From assembly GCF_016106035.1 (NCBI RefSeq), contig NZ_JADKPZ010000010.1, positions 1 through 64,000 of the forward strand: a DNA stretch of 64,000 nt. Reading direction: 5' to 3'. This document shows, piece after piece, positions 15,141-25,302 of this stretch. The stretch's first letter is position 1; every line of letters starts with the position of its first letter. The notes under the pieces are model-generated. The model ran no database searches and was not told the origin of the DNA. It saw only the letters and a list, made by a program, of their open reading frames with translations. The DNA comes from Arcobacter vandammei. Its GTDB lineage: Bacteria; Campylobacterota; Campylobacteria; Campylobacterales; Arcobacteraceae. The position numbers were made by a program, and so were the translations under genes.

Positions 15141-18097
15141 TGAGAGAAGAGGTTGCTTTTTTACTTGAAAATAGAAGTGAACTTCTAACAACTACTTATT
15201 TTAAATTACAAGAACTTTTTGAACAAAAATATGGACAAAATGCCCTTGTTCTTATGGAAATAGGAACTTTTTTTGAAGTTTATGAAGTAAACAACGAAAA
15301 AGAGAAAATTGGAAAAGCAAAAGAAATAGCTGAACTTTTAAATATCCAACTTACAAGAAAAAATAAATCAATACTTGAAAACTCTAAAGAAAATCCAATA
15401 ATGGCTGGAGTTCCAGCAATATCTTTTGAAAAACATTTAGCTAGGATTATTGCTGAACAAAAATATACTATTGCAATTATACGGCAAAAAGGTATTCCTC
15501 CCAATGTAAGTAGATATTTAGATGTTGTTGTAAGTCCTGGAACTAACTTTGATTTTATTGTAGATCAAGATGACAATTTTATAACTTCAATAGTAATTGA
15601 TCAAATAAGAGGAAATTATTTAATAGGTTATAGTGCAATAGATGTAACAACTGCAAAGTGTTATTACAATGAAGTTTTTGGAACGGCTGAAGATAAATTT
15701 TTTGCTCTTGATGAAGTTTTTAATTATATGAATATGCATAAAACTAGCGAAGTAATTGTTACAATTGCTGATAAAAATATAAATTCTAAAGAGATTATAG
15801 ATTATTTAGAGCTAAATTTAAAAAGCTATCATTTAAGAAACTTTAGACCAAAAATTTCATATCAAAATGAACTTTTTAAAAATGTTTTTAATATAGAATC
15901 ACTTTTAACCTCAATTGAGCATTTAGATATGGAAAGAACTCCACTATCTAGCGAATCTTTGGCAATTTTAATTGATTTTGTAATAGCTCATGATAGTGCA
16001 ATTATTCAAAAATTATCAAATCCAATAAAACTAGATGTTAGCAGATATATCTATTTAGGTAATAATGCACTAGAACAACTAAATATAATCGACACAACTC
16101 ACAACCCAAGTTTGATAAAATTAGTAAATAATACTTCAACAGCTATGGGAAAAAGGCTTTTAAAAGAGAGATTAACAAACCCAATTAAAGATACAAAAGA
16201 GCTAAGTAGAAGATATAATTTATCACTTGAACTTTATGATTATCACACTCCAATAGAAGGTGAATTAGCAAATATTTATGATATAGAAAGACTTACAAGA
16301 AGAATAAAACTAAGTAGGCTTCACCCTTTTGAGTTGAACTATCTTTATGACTCTTTAATAAGTATAAAAGAGATTGTTAAATTTATGGAAAACTATAAAT
16401 TTATAACTCCACCATGTAGCAGTGCTGAAATAGATAGCTTTATAAAATCAATAAATAGTACTTTTGACTTAAGTATAAGTGGAAGATTTATGCTAAAAGA
16501 TGTCGATACAAATATGATAACAAGTGGAATAAATCTTCAAATTGATGAGTTAAATGAAGAAAATGATAGGCTTATATCAAAATTGGAGCTTATAAAAGAG
16601 CATATTTTAGGTTTTATAAAAAGTGATGATAGCAATTTTGTAAGTATAAATAGACTTGATAAAGAGGGCTTTTTTCTATCTTTGACAAAAAATAGATACA
16701 ACTTAATAAAAGATGAACTTCTAAAATCTCATATAATAATAGATAATGAACTACTACTTTTTAAAGATTTTTCTATAAAAACTCAAACAAATTCTGTAAA
16801 AATTTCTTGTAGATTAAGTGATGAAATTTCAGATAAATATGTTCATAATCTTAGAAAAATTGTAGAGATAAATAAGCTAGTTTTCAAAGAGAAACTTATT
16901 GAGCTTGAGAAAAAGTTTGCCATACTTTTAGAAGAGTTAGTTCAATTTATAGCTGAAACAGATTTAACAATTTCAAATATAAAAACAGCAAAAAAATATA
17001 ATTATACTTGCCCAAAAATAGTAAAAACAAAAGAAGATGAGAATTTTTTAGAACTTATAGATTTGCGACATCCAATAATTGAGAGCAATGAAGAGCAAGG
17101 AATTTATGTTCCAAATGATATTATTTTAGGGGAATTATCTTATGTTTCAAAAGAGAATAAAGATAATTTAATAGTAAAAAATTCAAATCCTATAAATCTT
17201 ACAAGCAATAAAATGCACGGAATTTTACTTTTTGGTATAAACTCTTCTGGAAAATCATCTTTAATGAAAGCTATTGGAATAAGTGTTATTTTAGCACAAG
17301 CTGGATTTTTTGTGCCTTGTAAATCTATGAGATTTTCAATATTTGACTCAATCTTTACAAGAATTAGCGGAGCTGATAACATTGCAAAAGGCTTATCTAG
17401 TTTTGCAGTTGAGATGATGGATTTAAAAAATATTTTTAATCGTGCAAATAAAAAATCTTTGATTTTAGGAGATGAGATAAGTCATAGTACTGAAACTTTA
17501 AGTGGGCTTAGTATTGTTGCAAGTGCTATTTTAAAACTGTCAAAACTTGAAGCACTTTTTGTATTTGCTACACATTTACATCAACTTCCACAAATTCCGC
17601 AAATTGAGAATCTAAAAAATATTATTTGTCTTCATTTGGCTGTTATGTACGAAGATAGCGAAGATAAGTTGATTTTTAATAGAAAATTATCTTATGGAAG
17701 TGGTTCATCTATATATGGATTGGAGTTTGCAAAATCACTTCATATGGATAGAGAGTTTTTAAATACTGCAAATGAGATTAGAAAGAAATTAGCAGATGAT
17801 TACACAAAAATTGAGCGAATTTCGCAAAAACAATCTTCAAAATATAATAACAATTTATATACAAGTACTTGTGTGATTTGCGGTCGTGCTTGTGAAGAAG
17901 TTCATCATATAATTGAGCAGTCAAAAGCTGATGAAAAAGGTTTTATTGGGCATATAAATGCAAACCATAAATACAATTTAATTCCACTTTGTAAAACACA
18001 CCATAAAATGGTTCATGATGGAAAAATCAATATAAATGGCTTTGTAGCAACATCAAAAGGTTTGGAGTTGCATTATACAAGTTTGGAAAATGAGTAA
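15140..18097 (+). CDS. MutS7-type MutS homologue with C-terminal HNH nuclease domain
   Basis: The protein has about 985 residues. The N-terminus carries the mismatch-recognition type motif LMEIGTFFEVYE, with the Phe-x-Glu pair of MutS1. Core and lever domains follow, then the ATPase with Walker A GINSSGKSS (about 697-705) and Walker B LILGDEISHSTET (about 773-785). After the ATPase comes CVICGRACEEVHHIIEQ ... NLIPLCKTHHKMVHDG, a canonical HNH endonuclease (about 910-960). This arrangement is that of MutS7, known from Campylobacterota, octocoral mitochondria and giant viruses. The start is the GTG at 15140: GGAG lies 10 bases upstream, and the in-frame TTG at 15119 has no ribosome site. The GTG shares one base with the stop of the haem-binding gene. 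Confidence 0.9.
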   Translation: MREEVAFLLENRSELLTTTYFKLQELFEQKYGQNALVLMEIGTFFEVYEVNNEKEKIGKAKEIAELLNIQLTRKNKSILENSKENPIMAGVPAISFEKHLARIIAEQKYTIAIIRQKGIPPNVSRYLDVVVSPGTNFDFIVDQDDNFITSIVIDQIRGNYLIGYSAIDVTTAKCYYNEVFGTAEDKFFALDEVFNYMNMHKTSEVIVTIADKNINSKEIIDYLELNLKSYHLRNFRPKISYQNELFKNVFNIESLLTSIEHLDMERTPLSSESLAILIDFVIAHDSAIIQKLSNPIKLDVSRYIYLGNNALEQLNIIDTTHNPSLIKLVNNTSTAMGKRLLKERLTNPIKDTKELSRRYNLSLELYDYHTPIEGELANIYDIERLTRRIKLSRLHPFELNYLYDSLISIKEIVKFMENYKFITPPCSSAEIDSFIKSINSTFDLSISGRFMLKDVDTNMITSGINLQIDELNEENDRLISKLELIKEHILGFIKSDDSNFVSINRLDKEGFFLSLTKNRYNLIKDELLKSHIIIDNELLLFKDFSIKTQTNSVKISCRLSDEISDKYVHNLRKIVEINKLVFKEKLIELEKKFAILLEELVQFIAETDLTISNIKTAKKYNYTCPKIVKTKEDENFLELIDLRHPIIESNEEQGIYVPNDIILGELSYVSKENKDNLIVKNSNPINLTSNKMHGILLFGINSSGKSSLMKAIGISVILAQAGFFVPCKSMRFSIFDSIFTRISGADNIAKGLSSFAVEMMDLKNIFNRANKKSLILGDEISHSTETLSGLSIVASAILKLSKLEALFVFATHLHQLPQIPQIENLKNIICLHLAVMYEDSEDKLIFNRKLSYGSGSSIYGLEFAKSLHMDREFLNTANEIRKKLADDYTKIERISQKQSSKYNNNLYTSTCVICGRACEEVHHIIEQSKADEKGFIGHINANHKYNLIPLCKTHHKMVHDGKININGFVATSKGLELHYTSLENE

Positions 18098-18193
18098 TAT
18101 CTTATATAAAAGTAGAAATAATATTCTTTTTAACCATATATTTATAAAAAAAATATAAAAATAATAAAATTAATTTACGAAAAAGTGGGCTTT

Positions 18194-18877
18194 ATGATTA
18201 AAAATCTTATAAAAAATATCTTTATTTTCTTCTTATTTATAATTTTTTTAGTAGTAATCTTTTTTATAGTTGAATTTATTTTTGCAAGAGTTACAAATGA
18301 GTATAAAACCTATTCAAATTTAGAATATGAGATGTATTTAAAATCAAATGGTGTTCATACAGATATTATTTTACCACTTGATAATAATATTATCTATTGG
18401 GCAAAGCTTTTCCCATTTGAAAATACTCTTAGCAAAAGTAAAGATTTTAACTATATCTCTATAGGTTGGGGCGATAAAGGCTTTTATTTAGATACTCCTA
18501 CTTGGAGTGAACTAAAAGTTAGTACAGCCTTGGTTGCAGGTCTTGGAATTGGCTCAACTGCTTTTCATATCACATATTATAAGGATATAGAAGAAGATGA
18601 TTTGACTATAAAAGTACCAATTTCAAAAGAGCAGTATGCTTCAATAGTTTCAACTGTAAAGAAAAATTTACAATATGAAAATGGAAATGCTATAAATATC
18701 AAAACAAAAGCTCAATATGGAGAAAATGATGCTTTTTATGAGGCAACTGGAAGTTATAGTATTTTTCACACTTGTAATACTTGGACAAATAATACTTTAA
18801 AAGAAGCAGAGCTTCCATCTTCAAAATGGCTAGTTTTTGACAAAGGAATTTTGTATCAGTATAAAAAGTTTAGATAG
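18194..18877 (+). CDS. DUF2459 (TIGR02117-type) membrane-anchored protein
   Basis: The protein has about 227 residues. A strongly hydrophobic N-terminal segment (residues 8-34) anchors it in the membrane. The rest matches the DUF2459 family by the landmarks NGVHTDIILP, ISIGWGDKGFYLDTPTW and a later SYSIFHTCNTWTN segment. The conserved His/Cys positions suggest a papain-like or NlpC-type catalytic fold, but no activity is established that I know of. An in-frame GTG at 18185 would add three residues; neither start has a good ribosome site. It is the last plus-strand gene before a bidirectional terminator. Confidence 0.8.
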   Translation: MIKNLIKNIFIFFLFIIFLVVIFFIVEFIFARVTNEYKTYSNLEYEMYLKSNGVHTDIILPLDNNIIYWAKLFPFENTLSKSKDFNYISIGWGDKGFYLDTPTWSELKVSTALVAGLGIGSTAFHITYYKDIEEDDLTIKVPISKEQYASIVSTVKKNLQYENGNAINIKTKAQYGENDAFYEATGSYSIFHTCNTWTNNTLKEAELPSSKWLVFDKGILYQYKKFR

Positions 18878-18900
18878 ATATGGCTATTTTATAAAACAAA

Positions 18901-18929
18901 AAAGCAACCCTTGACCAAAGAGTTGCTTT
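18901..18929. terminator. Bidirectional terminator
   Basis: AAAGCAAC (18901-18908) pairs with GTTGCTTT (18922-18929), and CTT/AGAG inside can lengthen the stem. It lies between the converging DUF2459 and sulfatase-type genes. The A-run before it (18897-18903) becomes a T-run on the minus strand. Confidence 0.65.
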
Positions 18930-18966
18930 AAGCCCGTATTGTATTCAAAAAAACTTTACTATACTC

Positions 18967-21615
18967 TTAATCAAAGTTTGATTTATATTCAAGTGAATAA
19001 AGTTTATTACTAAATTTAGATATATTTTGATTTCTTATATCTTTTATGAAATTTTTACTATCAAAAGGAGTTTTGATTTTTATAATTTCATTACTATTTA
19101 AAATTAGTTTTGATTTTATATCAAATTTTGTAGAGATATTATCTAACTCTTTTAAACTCTCTTTTGAAGCTTCAATATGTATAAAATCTATATTTTCTAA
19201 ATTTATACTATTTAAAATATCTTCAAAAAATAAAGCTTCATTATCTTTGATAACTAATTTTTTATCTTTATTTAAACTTAGTTTTAAGCCAAAAGATTTA
19301 AATCCAAACTCTATAATATCGTTTAATTTACCTAAACTATTAATACTATTTATAATAAATTTATCATTTATACTATTTTCTAAAAGATAATCAAAATTCT
19401 TTCCTTGCCAATAGATAAAATTATCATTTTGTGCAAATTTTATTTTTCCATGAAGTGTTGAAGCCTCTTTTTCATTTATAAAATATTTATTTGAACTTAA
19501 ATCAAAATCAGCTTTGTATAAAGGAGTTTTTATATCTGTAATACCTATTAAAGTATCATATAATCTATCATTTGAGAAATATCTATTTTTATTTTCTAAA
19601 ATATTTTCATATTTTTCAAAATATTTATCTTTATAATCTTGTGAAAACCAGATAATAAGAGGAATTTGTGTCATATTAAAAGTGAATTTTCCAGGGTCAT
19701 GAGCATAGGCTTTAAAAACCTCTTCAGCATGATCTGGCATATAAATCAAGGCATTAACACCTTCTTGTTTTTTTATACTTTCAATCATAGAAGATACTAC
19801 AAAATCGTTATATAAAACACTATTATCATAGCAATTTACAAAGTTTTTAATATCTTTTTTTGAAGCTAAATTTTTTCCAAAAGTTTTATCATCTAAATCA
19901 TCATTATAAACTCTATACTCTTTTGGAAATCTTTGGCAATAGGCAAGATGACTGCCCATTAGATGTATGAAAATTGCTCTATTTTTTGAGCTTTTTGTCT
20001 CTAAAAATTTATCTAAATATTTTATTAGTTCCCCGTCATAGTTTTGTGTTCTAGTTGTTGTTCCTATTGAGTTATTTATACTTATTGTTTCATCTGTATT
20101 TGAAGCAATTATTGATACAAGATTATCCCAAGCTCCTAATAGATTTTGATTTGTTAGCCAAATTGTCTCAAAATTTGCTTTTTTCAATATATCAACAATC
20201 GAAGCTGAATCAAAATATTTTTTACTACTTCCAATATAAGCTTCAGTTAGAGCTAAAGATAGAGTACTCATAGTTAAAACATGATTTGAAAAAACATTAT
20301 TAAATTTTAAAATTTCACTATTTTCATATAGTTTTTGTAAATTTGGAGTAGTTTGTCTAGGATAACCATATAGTTGCATATGTCTTTTATTTAAAGACTC
20401 CCCAATTACAAAAATATATGTCTCTCCAATTTTCTCTTTTGAAGCTTCAAAGTTTTCATTAAAATTCTTTTTATTTTGAATATCTTTAAATGTCTCAAGC
20501 TCCTTTATATAAGTATTATAATGCTCTTGTATAAAATTAGGAAGCTTCATATTATCTATATATGAAATTGCTATTATTGAAGTGCTTACTATTAAAATAA
20601 AAAGTGTTGTAAAATCAAAGCTTCTAACTTTACTATTTCTATGCCACCAAGATATATAAAATAAAAATATTAAAGAAAAAATAATAAATAAAATAGAACC
20701 AATAGGAACAAAACTAGTTATAAACTCCATACTTTCACTTGTATTTGATTGGAAAATTGAATAAAGAGCCTCTTTTTCTAGTGGAATATTAAATGCCAAT
20801 TTATAAGAGATAAACATCAAAGGAACAAAAGCTAAAACAAAAAATATTAAAGCTGTAAAAATAGCAATTATACTTGCAATTTTTATATTTTTTGAGAAGT
20901 TGAAAATTAGAGCTAAAAGTAGGGCTATTGCTATTAAAATCCCACTATTTGCCAAAAGTGATTTTATATCTATTTGATTAAAAGTAGTGTATTCAGCATA
21001 AATTGCTAATAAAAATATTGTATAAATCCCTAAAGTTATAGCAGCTTGATTTTTCCTAAATGTTAAAAATAGAACCAAAAGCCATAAAAAAAGTGAAGAA
21101 ATTAACAAAAAAATATCACTAATTGCTATTTTTTTTATATTTAATTTTGCCCAAGTTTGGTTATCTGCATTTATTGATGCTACAAGTTTTATTTTATCGT
21201 TTGGTGTTAAATAATCTTTTATAATTAATGATTTATCACCAGTTTTAACAATATCTTTTTCTAAAAGCTTATCATTTTTAAAAATCTCAAATAATATATC
21301 TCCATCAATATAATCTTCTTGAGCATAAATTTCAAGCTTTACAAAAGAGCTTTTTAAAAAATTTATATTTAAAATTACAGACTCTTTTTCTCCAGCTTTA
21401 ATATTAAAAAGTTCATCTTTTACCTGAGAAATATTTGAATTTGGATTATTTTCATTTACTCCTAAAATTTCAAAATTTATATCATTTTTTTCAATAGTTT
21501 TAAAATTTGTAGGATTTGTAACGAAAATAAAGGTAAAAAAAACAAAAAAACTCCAAAATCCTATCCATCTTTTTGAGTATTTTTTCCCTCTAGGAATATT
21601 CATATTAACTATCAA
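18967..21615 (-). CDS. Phosphoethanolamine-transferase-like membrane sulfatase-fold protein with extra C-terminal region
   Basis: The protein has 882 residues. It has one N-terminal membrane span, a soluble segment (about 35-165), a multi-span membrane block (about 170-345), then an alkaline-phosphatase/sulfatase-fold domain with YIFVIGESLNKRHMQLYGYPRQTTP, a TMSTLSLALT segment around the expected nucleophile threonine, IHLMGSHLAY and YMPDHAEE. These match EptA/EptC-type phosphoethanolamine transferases, which decorate lipid A and other periplasmic targets. The family is normally about 510-560 residues; the extra length is the N-terminal soluble part and about 170 residues after the catalytic domain. 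The start is TTG at 21615, placed five bases after GGAG. M15 peptidase lies just upstream (8-base gap). Confidence 0.8.
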   Translation of the reverse strand: MIVNMNIPRGKKYSKRWIGFWSFFVFFTFIFVTNPTNFKTIEKNDINFEILGVNENNPNSNISQVKDELFNIKAGEKESVILNINFLKSSFVKLEIYAQEDYIDGDILFEIFKNDKLLEKDIVKTGDKSLIIKDYLTPNDKIKLVASINADNQTWAKLNIKKIAISDIFLLISSLFLWLLVLFLTFRKNQAAITLGIYTIFLLAIYAEYTTFNQIDIKSLLANSGILIAIALLLALIFNFSKNIKIASIIAIFTALIFFVLAFVPLMFISYKLAFNIPLEKEALYSIFQSNTSESMEFITSFVPIGSILFIIFSLIFLFYISWWHRNSKVRSFDFTTLFILIVSTSIIAISYIDNMKLPNFIQEHYNTYIKELETFKDIQNKKNFNENFEASKEKIGETYIFVIGESLNKRHMQLYGYPRQTTPNLQKLYENSEILKFNNVFSNHVLTMSTLSLALTEAYIGSSKKYFDSASIVDILKKANFETIWLTNQNLLGAWDNLVSIIASNTDETISINNSIGTTTRTQNYDGELIKYLDKFLETKSSKNRAIFIHLMGSHLAYCQRFPKEYRVYNDDLDDKTFGKNLASKKDIKNFVNCYDNSVLYNDFVVSSMIESIKKQEGVNALIYMPDHAEEVFKAYAHDPGKFTFNMTQIPLIIWFSQDYKDKYFEKYENILENKNRYFSNDRLYDTLIGITDIKTPLYKADFDLSSNKYFINEKEASTLHGKIKFAQNDNFIYWQGKNFDYLLENSINDKFIINSINSLGKLNDIIEFGFKSFGLKLSLNKDKKLVIKDNEALFFEDILNSINLENIDFIHIEASKESLKELDNISTKFDIKSKLILNSNEIIKIKTPFDSKNFIKDIRNQNISKFSNKLYSLEYKSNFD

Positions 21616-21623
21616 AAATTCTC

Positions 21624-22376
21624 CTAATTTAAAAGTTCAGGTCTATATTCAAAGTGCATAGTATCATAGTGATACCAGTTCCCACCCCAAATAAAGCCAT
21701 ATTTTTCAAAAATTTTTACAATCTCTTTTGGGATTTGATTTTTGTAACTTGCAATTTTATCACTTTTTTTCTCCCAAAGCCAATAATTTGAATATTTTGT
21801 ATTTAAATCTATTGATATTCCAAAACTATGACTACTTAACCTTTTTGTTTTACTAATTGTTCTATATTTATAAGTTCCTGCAATATTTGTAAGATATTTT
21901 TTATACTCTTTTGGAAGAACATCCAGTTCTTTACTGATATTTGCTAGTTTTTTATCAATATTATTTATTTTTGTAACAAGAATAGTTTTATTTTCACTTT
22001 TTTCAAGCCATTTTATTTTTACGAGATTTTTTTCTATCTCTTTTTTATTTTGTCCATACATTTTTTTAAAAAATTCTTCATTTCTAAATCTTCCTGCATC
22101 ATCATTTTGTGTTGGAATAAAGTTTATATCATCTTCAACTTTTACATATTTCATACTCATTTGCTCTTTCAAAGAGGAGTTATTTAATCTATCCTCATAG
22201 TTTGAATATGTTTTATCGTCAGAAAATAAGAGTTTTGAACCATCTTTAAAAAATATAAAATTATCTTCATATTTTTCCAAAAAATCTGGATAAGCAAGGA
22301 TTAATCTCTTTGCTAAATCTTCAGATGCAAAGAGATTTAAAGAGAAAAACAGTAAAAATATAAACCTACTTAGCAT
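21624..22376 (-). CDS. M15-family D-alanyl-D-alanine carboxypeptidase-like peptidase
   Basis: The protein has about 250 residues with an N-terminal signal peptide (FIFLLFFSLNLFA). The zinc-site motif SSHSFGISIDLN (HxxxxxxD) and the C-terminal HYDTMHFEYRPE (with the ligand histidine) identify an M15 metallopeptidase that trims peptidoglycan peptides in the periplasm. Start choice is uncertain: ATG at 22376 gives a clean signal peptide, and an in-frame TTG at 22397 adds seven residues; neither has a ribosome site. Both overlap the end of aroC, so translation is probably coupled. Confidence 0.82.
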   Translation of the reverse strand: MLSRFIFLLFFSLNLFASEDLAKRLILAYPDFLEKYEDNFIFFKDGSKLLFSDDKTYSNYEDRLNNSSLKEQMSMKYVKVEDDINFIPTQNDDAGRFRNEEFFKKMYGQNKKEIEKNLVKIKWLEKSENKTILVTKINNIDKKLANISKELDVLPKEYKKYLTNIAGTYKYRTISKTKRLSSHSFGISIDLNTKYSNYWLWEKKSDKIASYKNQIPKEIVKIFEKYGFIWGGNWYHYDTMHFEYRPELLN

Positions 22377-23442
22377 ATATTTTTTTAATATTTTCAACTT
22401 TTGATGACATATTTAAAAGTAGTAAATCAGCAAGAACTATTGCCATCATAGATTCAGCAACCACACTTCCTCTTACAGCCACACAAGGATCGTGTCTTCC
22501 TTTTAGCTTACAAGCTACTTCATTTCCATAAATATCAACTGTATCTTGCTCTATAAATATTGATGGAGTTGCTTTGAAATATACTTTTACATTTATATCA
22601 TCTCCATTTGAAATTCCACCTAAGATTCCGCCACTATGATTTGTTTTAAATCCAGTTTTTCTTATTTGGTCGTTGTTATCATAACCTTTTACTTTAGAAG
22701 CTAATATTCCATCACCAATTTCAACTGCTTTTACAGCATTTATTCCCATCATAGCATTTGCTATTTGAGAATCAAGTTTATAGTAAATTGGTTCACCCAA
22801 TCCAATAGGGCAATTTTTTACATTTATAAGTGCAACTCCACCCACACTATTGTGAGAGTTCTTAGCATCTAAAATAGCTTTTTTTTGCAACTCTTCAACA
22901 CTCTTATCAAGTGCATATATTGGGCTATTTGCCACTTGTGAAAAATCAAAGCTATTTGCTTCTATTCCATCAATTGCACAAATTCCACTTTGCACTTTTA
23001 TATCAAGTTCATTTAAAAGTAGTTTTGCAATAGCACCTGCAGCAACTCTTGCACTTGTTTCTCTAGCACTACTTCTTCCACCACCTCTATAATCTCTTAT
23101 TCCATATTTATTAAAGTATGTAAAATCAGCATGTCCTGGACGAAATAAATCTTTTACATTTGAGTAATCGCTAGATTTTTGATTTTCATTATAAATAATC
23201 ATAGCAATACTTGTACCTGTTGATAAACCTTCAAAAACTCCACTTAAAATCTCTACCTTGTCGCCTTCATTTCTTTTTGTAGCAAACTCATTTTGTCCTG
23301 GTTTTCTTCTATTCATTTCATTTTGAATAAAATCTAAATCGATTTTAAGTCCAGCTGGAACTCCATCAACTATGCAACCAAGTGCAACACCGTGAGATTC
23401 TCCAAAAGTTGAAAATCTAAATCTATGTCCAAAACTATTCAA
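22366..23442 (-). CDS. aroC: Chorismate synthase
   Basis: AroC makes chorismate from EPSP, the last step of the shared aromatic pathway, using reduced flavin. The 358-residue protein has the three signatures: [19 protein letters not shown] (residues 13-31), [19 protein letters not shown] (about 120-140) and the C-terminal [11 protein letters not shown] motif. The start is TTG at 23442, part of a TTGA overlap with the rnc stop, with the ribosome site GAGGAAGAG inside the rnc end. Confidence 0.97.
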   Translation of the reverse strand: MNSFGHRFRFSTFGESHGVALGCIVDGVPAGLKIDLDFIQNEMNRRKPGQNEFATKRNEGDKVEILSGVFEGLSTGTSIAMIIYNENQKSSDYSNVKDLFRPGHADFTYFNKYGIRDYRGGGRSSARETSARVAAGAIAKLLLNELDIKVQSGICAIDGIEANSFDFSQVANSPIYALDKSVEELQKKAILDAKNSHNSVGGVALINVKNCPIGLGEPIYYKLDSQIANAMMGINAVKAVEIGDGILASKVKGYDNNDQIRKTGFKTNHSGGILGGISNGDDINVKVYFKATPSIFIEQDTVDIYGNEVACKLKGRHDPCVAVRGSVVAESMMAIVLADLLLLNMSSKVENIKKIYAK

Positions 23443-24119
23443 TTCTCTTCCTCTCTTAGCTTTTCAATAGCAATTTTTGCAACTGCTTGTTGTGCTAATT
23501 TTTTACTTTTTCCACTAGCTTTTCCATAAGTTTTTCCATCAATTTTTATAGATACCTCAAACTCTTTTTTGTGATCAGGTCCATAAGATCCTTCAATAAT
23601 ATACTCAGGTATAGAGGCAAATCTAGCTTGAGTTATCTCTTGAAGAGCTGTTTTATAATCGCTAAAAAGTACATCAAGGTTTATTTTGTCGTAAGATTCT
23701 TCAAGAAGTTTTAGAATAATTGGTTTTAAAGTTTCTAAACCACTTTCAAGGTATATAGCTCCCATAATTGCTTCAAAAGCATCAGATAAAATAGATGATT
23801 TTGTTCTTCCTTTGTTTCTCTCTTCGGCATTTGAAATATAGATATAATCACCAAGTTTTATCTCATTTGCAAGTTTTGTAAATCCTGTTTCATTTACCAA
23901 ACTAGCTCTTATTTTAGATAGTTCACCCTCATTTGATTTTGGAAATTTTGTATATAAATACTCTCCAACAATTAAGTTTAAAACAGCATCTCCTAAGAAC
24001 TCTAATCTTTCGTTGTTGTATGGTTTTTTGAAACTTTTATGTGTAAGTGCTTCGATTATCAGATTTTTATTTTTAAACTGATAATCCAAACACTTTTCTA
24101 GCTTTGAATAATCACTCAA
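23439..24119 (-). CDS. rnc: Ribonuclease III
   Basis: RNase III cuts double-stranded RNA and processes rRNA precursors. The signature [15 protein letters not shown] is near residues 37-51 and the second acidic site in [17 protein letters not shown] near 108-124. A double-stranded-RNA-binding domain occupies the last 70 residues ([12 protein letters not shown]...[19 protein letters not shown]). A longer open frame reaches 24200, but the start is most likely TTG at 24119: AAAGGA precedes it at the right distance and gives 226 residues, the normal size. aroC overlaps by four bases. Confidence 0.95.
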   Translation of the reverse strand: MSDYSKLEKCLDYQFKNKNLIIEALTHKSFKKPYNNERLEFLGDAVLNLIVGEYLYTKFPKSNEGELSKIRASLVNETGFTKLANEIKLGDYIYISNAEERNKGRTKSSILSDAFEAIMGAIYLESGLETLKPIILKLLEESYDKINLDVLFSDYKTALQEITQARFASIPEYIIEGSYGPDHKKEFEVSIKIDGKTYGKASGKSKKLAQQAVAKIAIEKLREEEN

Positions 24120-24171
24120 TTTTGATCCTTTATTATTTTTTTTAAGATTATAACACAAAATATATTTTATC

Positions 24172-25221
24172 TTATTGTAAAGAGTTATTTGAAAGTTCAA
24201 AACCTTTTGTTAGATGATGTTTTACTTCAAGGCTTAAAACCGTATGACAACTAGGACATCTTGCTTCAAAAAAAGGATGAGAATGTTTGCAAGAGTTACA
24301 AATAAATTCAAAATTTAAATTTGTTTTTATCTCTTTTTTATGGTTATTTATTAAAATTAAAATATTTAAATCAAAATCACTACTCTCATTTACACTATTT
24401 ATATAGCCTTTTGCACAGTAGAGTTCATTTAAAAATTCGCTATTTTTTATTTTATTAAAATCTATATCTTCTTTTCTTTGATACCATAAAATATCAATTA
24501 ATTTTTTACAATCAAAAATATCTATGTTATTAAATAGAAACTCTTTATTAAACTGAATTAAAAATGTTGCAAAAATTCTTTGTATAATCTCATTTTTTTT
24601 AAAAATTTCAAATAAAAGTTCTGTTCTTTTTTCATTTGATAAAATAGAATCATTTAGGATTAAAAGAGTTTCATAATAAACCCTATCAATTTTCACATCA
24701 ACATTTAGCTCACCTAAAGCTTCAGTTATCTCTTTTGCTTTTTTATAATCTTTTAATTTTTCACACACAAGCATAAGACTTTTTAGAACATTTTTATTTC
24801 TTGGAGAGAATTTTAGTATTTTTAAAAAAATCTCTTTTGATCTTTGTAAAAAACCACCTTTTAAGTAAGTATTTCCTAAAAGCTCAAGAAGTTCCTCTTT
24901 TTTTACTCTATCTTGGACAACTTCAAGCAAAGATAAATATACATTAGTTGCTCTATTATAATCACCTTTATGCAAAAATGTAGATGCCAAAAGTAAAATA
25001 GAGTCAAAAGGAAGATTGTAAGTTTTGTATAAATTTATATAGTCGGTCTCTTTTAATTTTCCTAATTCAAATCTCTTTGATAGTTTCCTATAATCTTTTC
25101 TTGCTGTTTTTTCTTTGTATATACTGTATGAATATGTAATAAAAGAGATGAAAAATACGAGAAAAACAACTAAAATAACCCCCAAAAGTGGGTCCCTATA
25201 CTCCAAAACCAAATTATCCAA
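24172..25221 (-). CDS. LapB-like membrane TPR protein with C-terminal zinc ribbon
   Basis: The protein has about 349 residues. One membrane span lies near the N-terminus ([21 protein letters not shown]), then TPR-type helices ([50 protein letters not shown]), and last a [18 protein letters not shown] ribbon. The order anchor-TPR-rubredoxin-like ribbon is that of LapB/YciM, which controls LpxC degradation and envelope synthesis in E. coli; the same role here is inferred. The start is TTG at 25221 behind AAAAAGG; an ATG at 25263 lacks a site and would put residues before the usual start. It is divergent from dnaG. Confidence 0.75.
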   Translation of the reverse strand: MDNLVLEYRDPLLGVILVVFLVFFISFITYSYSIYKEKTARKDYRKLSKRFELGKLKETDYINLYKTYNLPFDSILLLASTFLHKGDYNRATNVYLSLLEVVQDRVKKEELLELLGNTYLKGGFLQRSKEIFLKILKFSPRNKNVLKSLMLVCEKLKDYKKAKEITEALGELNVDVKIDRVYYETLLILNDSILSNEKRTELLFEIFKKNEIIQRIFATFLIQFNKEFLFNNIDIFDCKKLIDILWYQRKEDIDFNKIKNSEFLNELYCAKGYINSVNESSDFDLNILILINNHKKEIKTNLNFEFICNSCKHSHPFFEARCPSCHTVLSLEVKHHLTKGFELSNNSLQ

Positions 25222-25302
25222 GAGAAACCTTTTTAATTTAATAATAAAATATGATGCTAACATAAAAGTTCATATAAAATAATAAAATAGTATAATCAAA
25301 CT

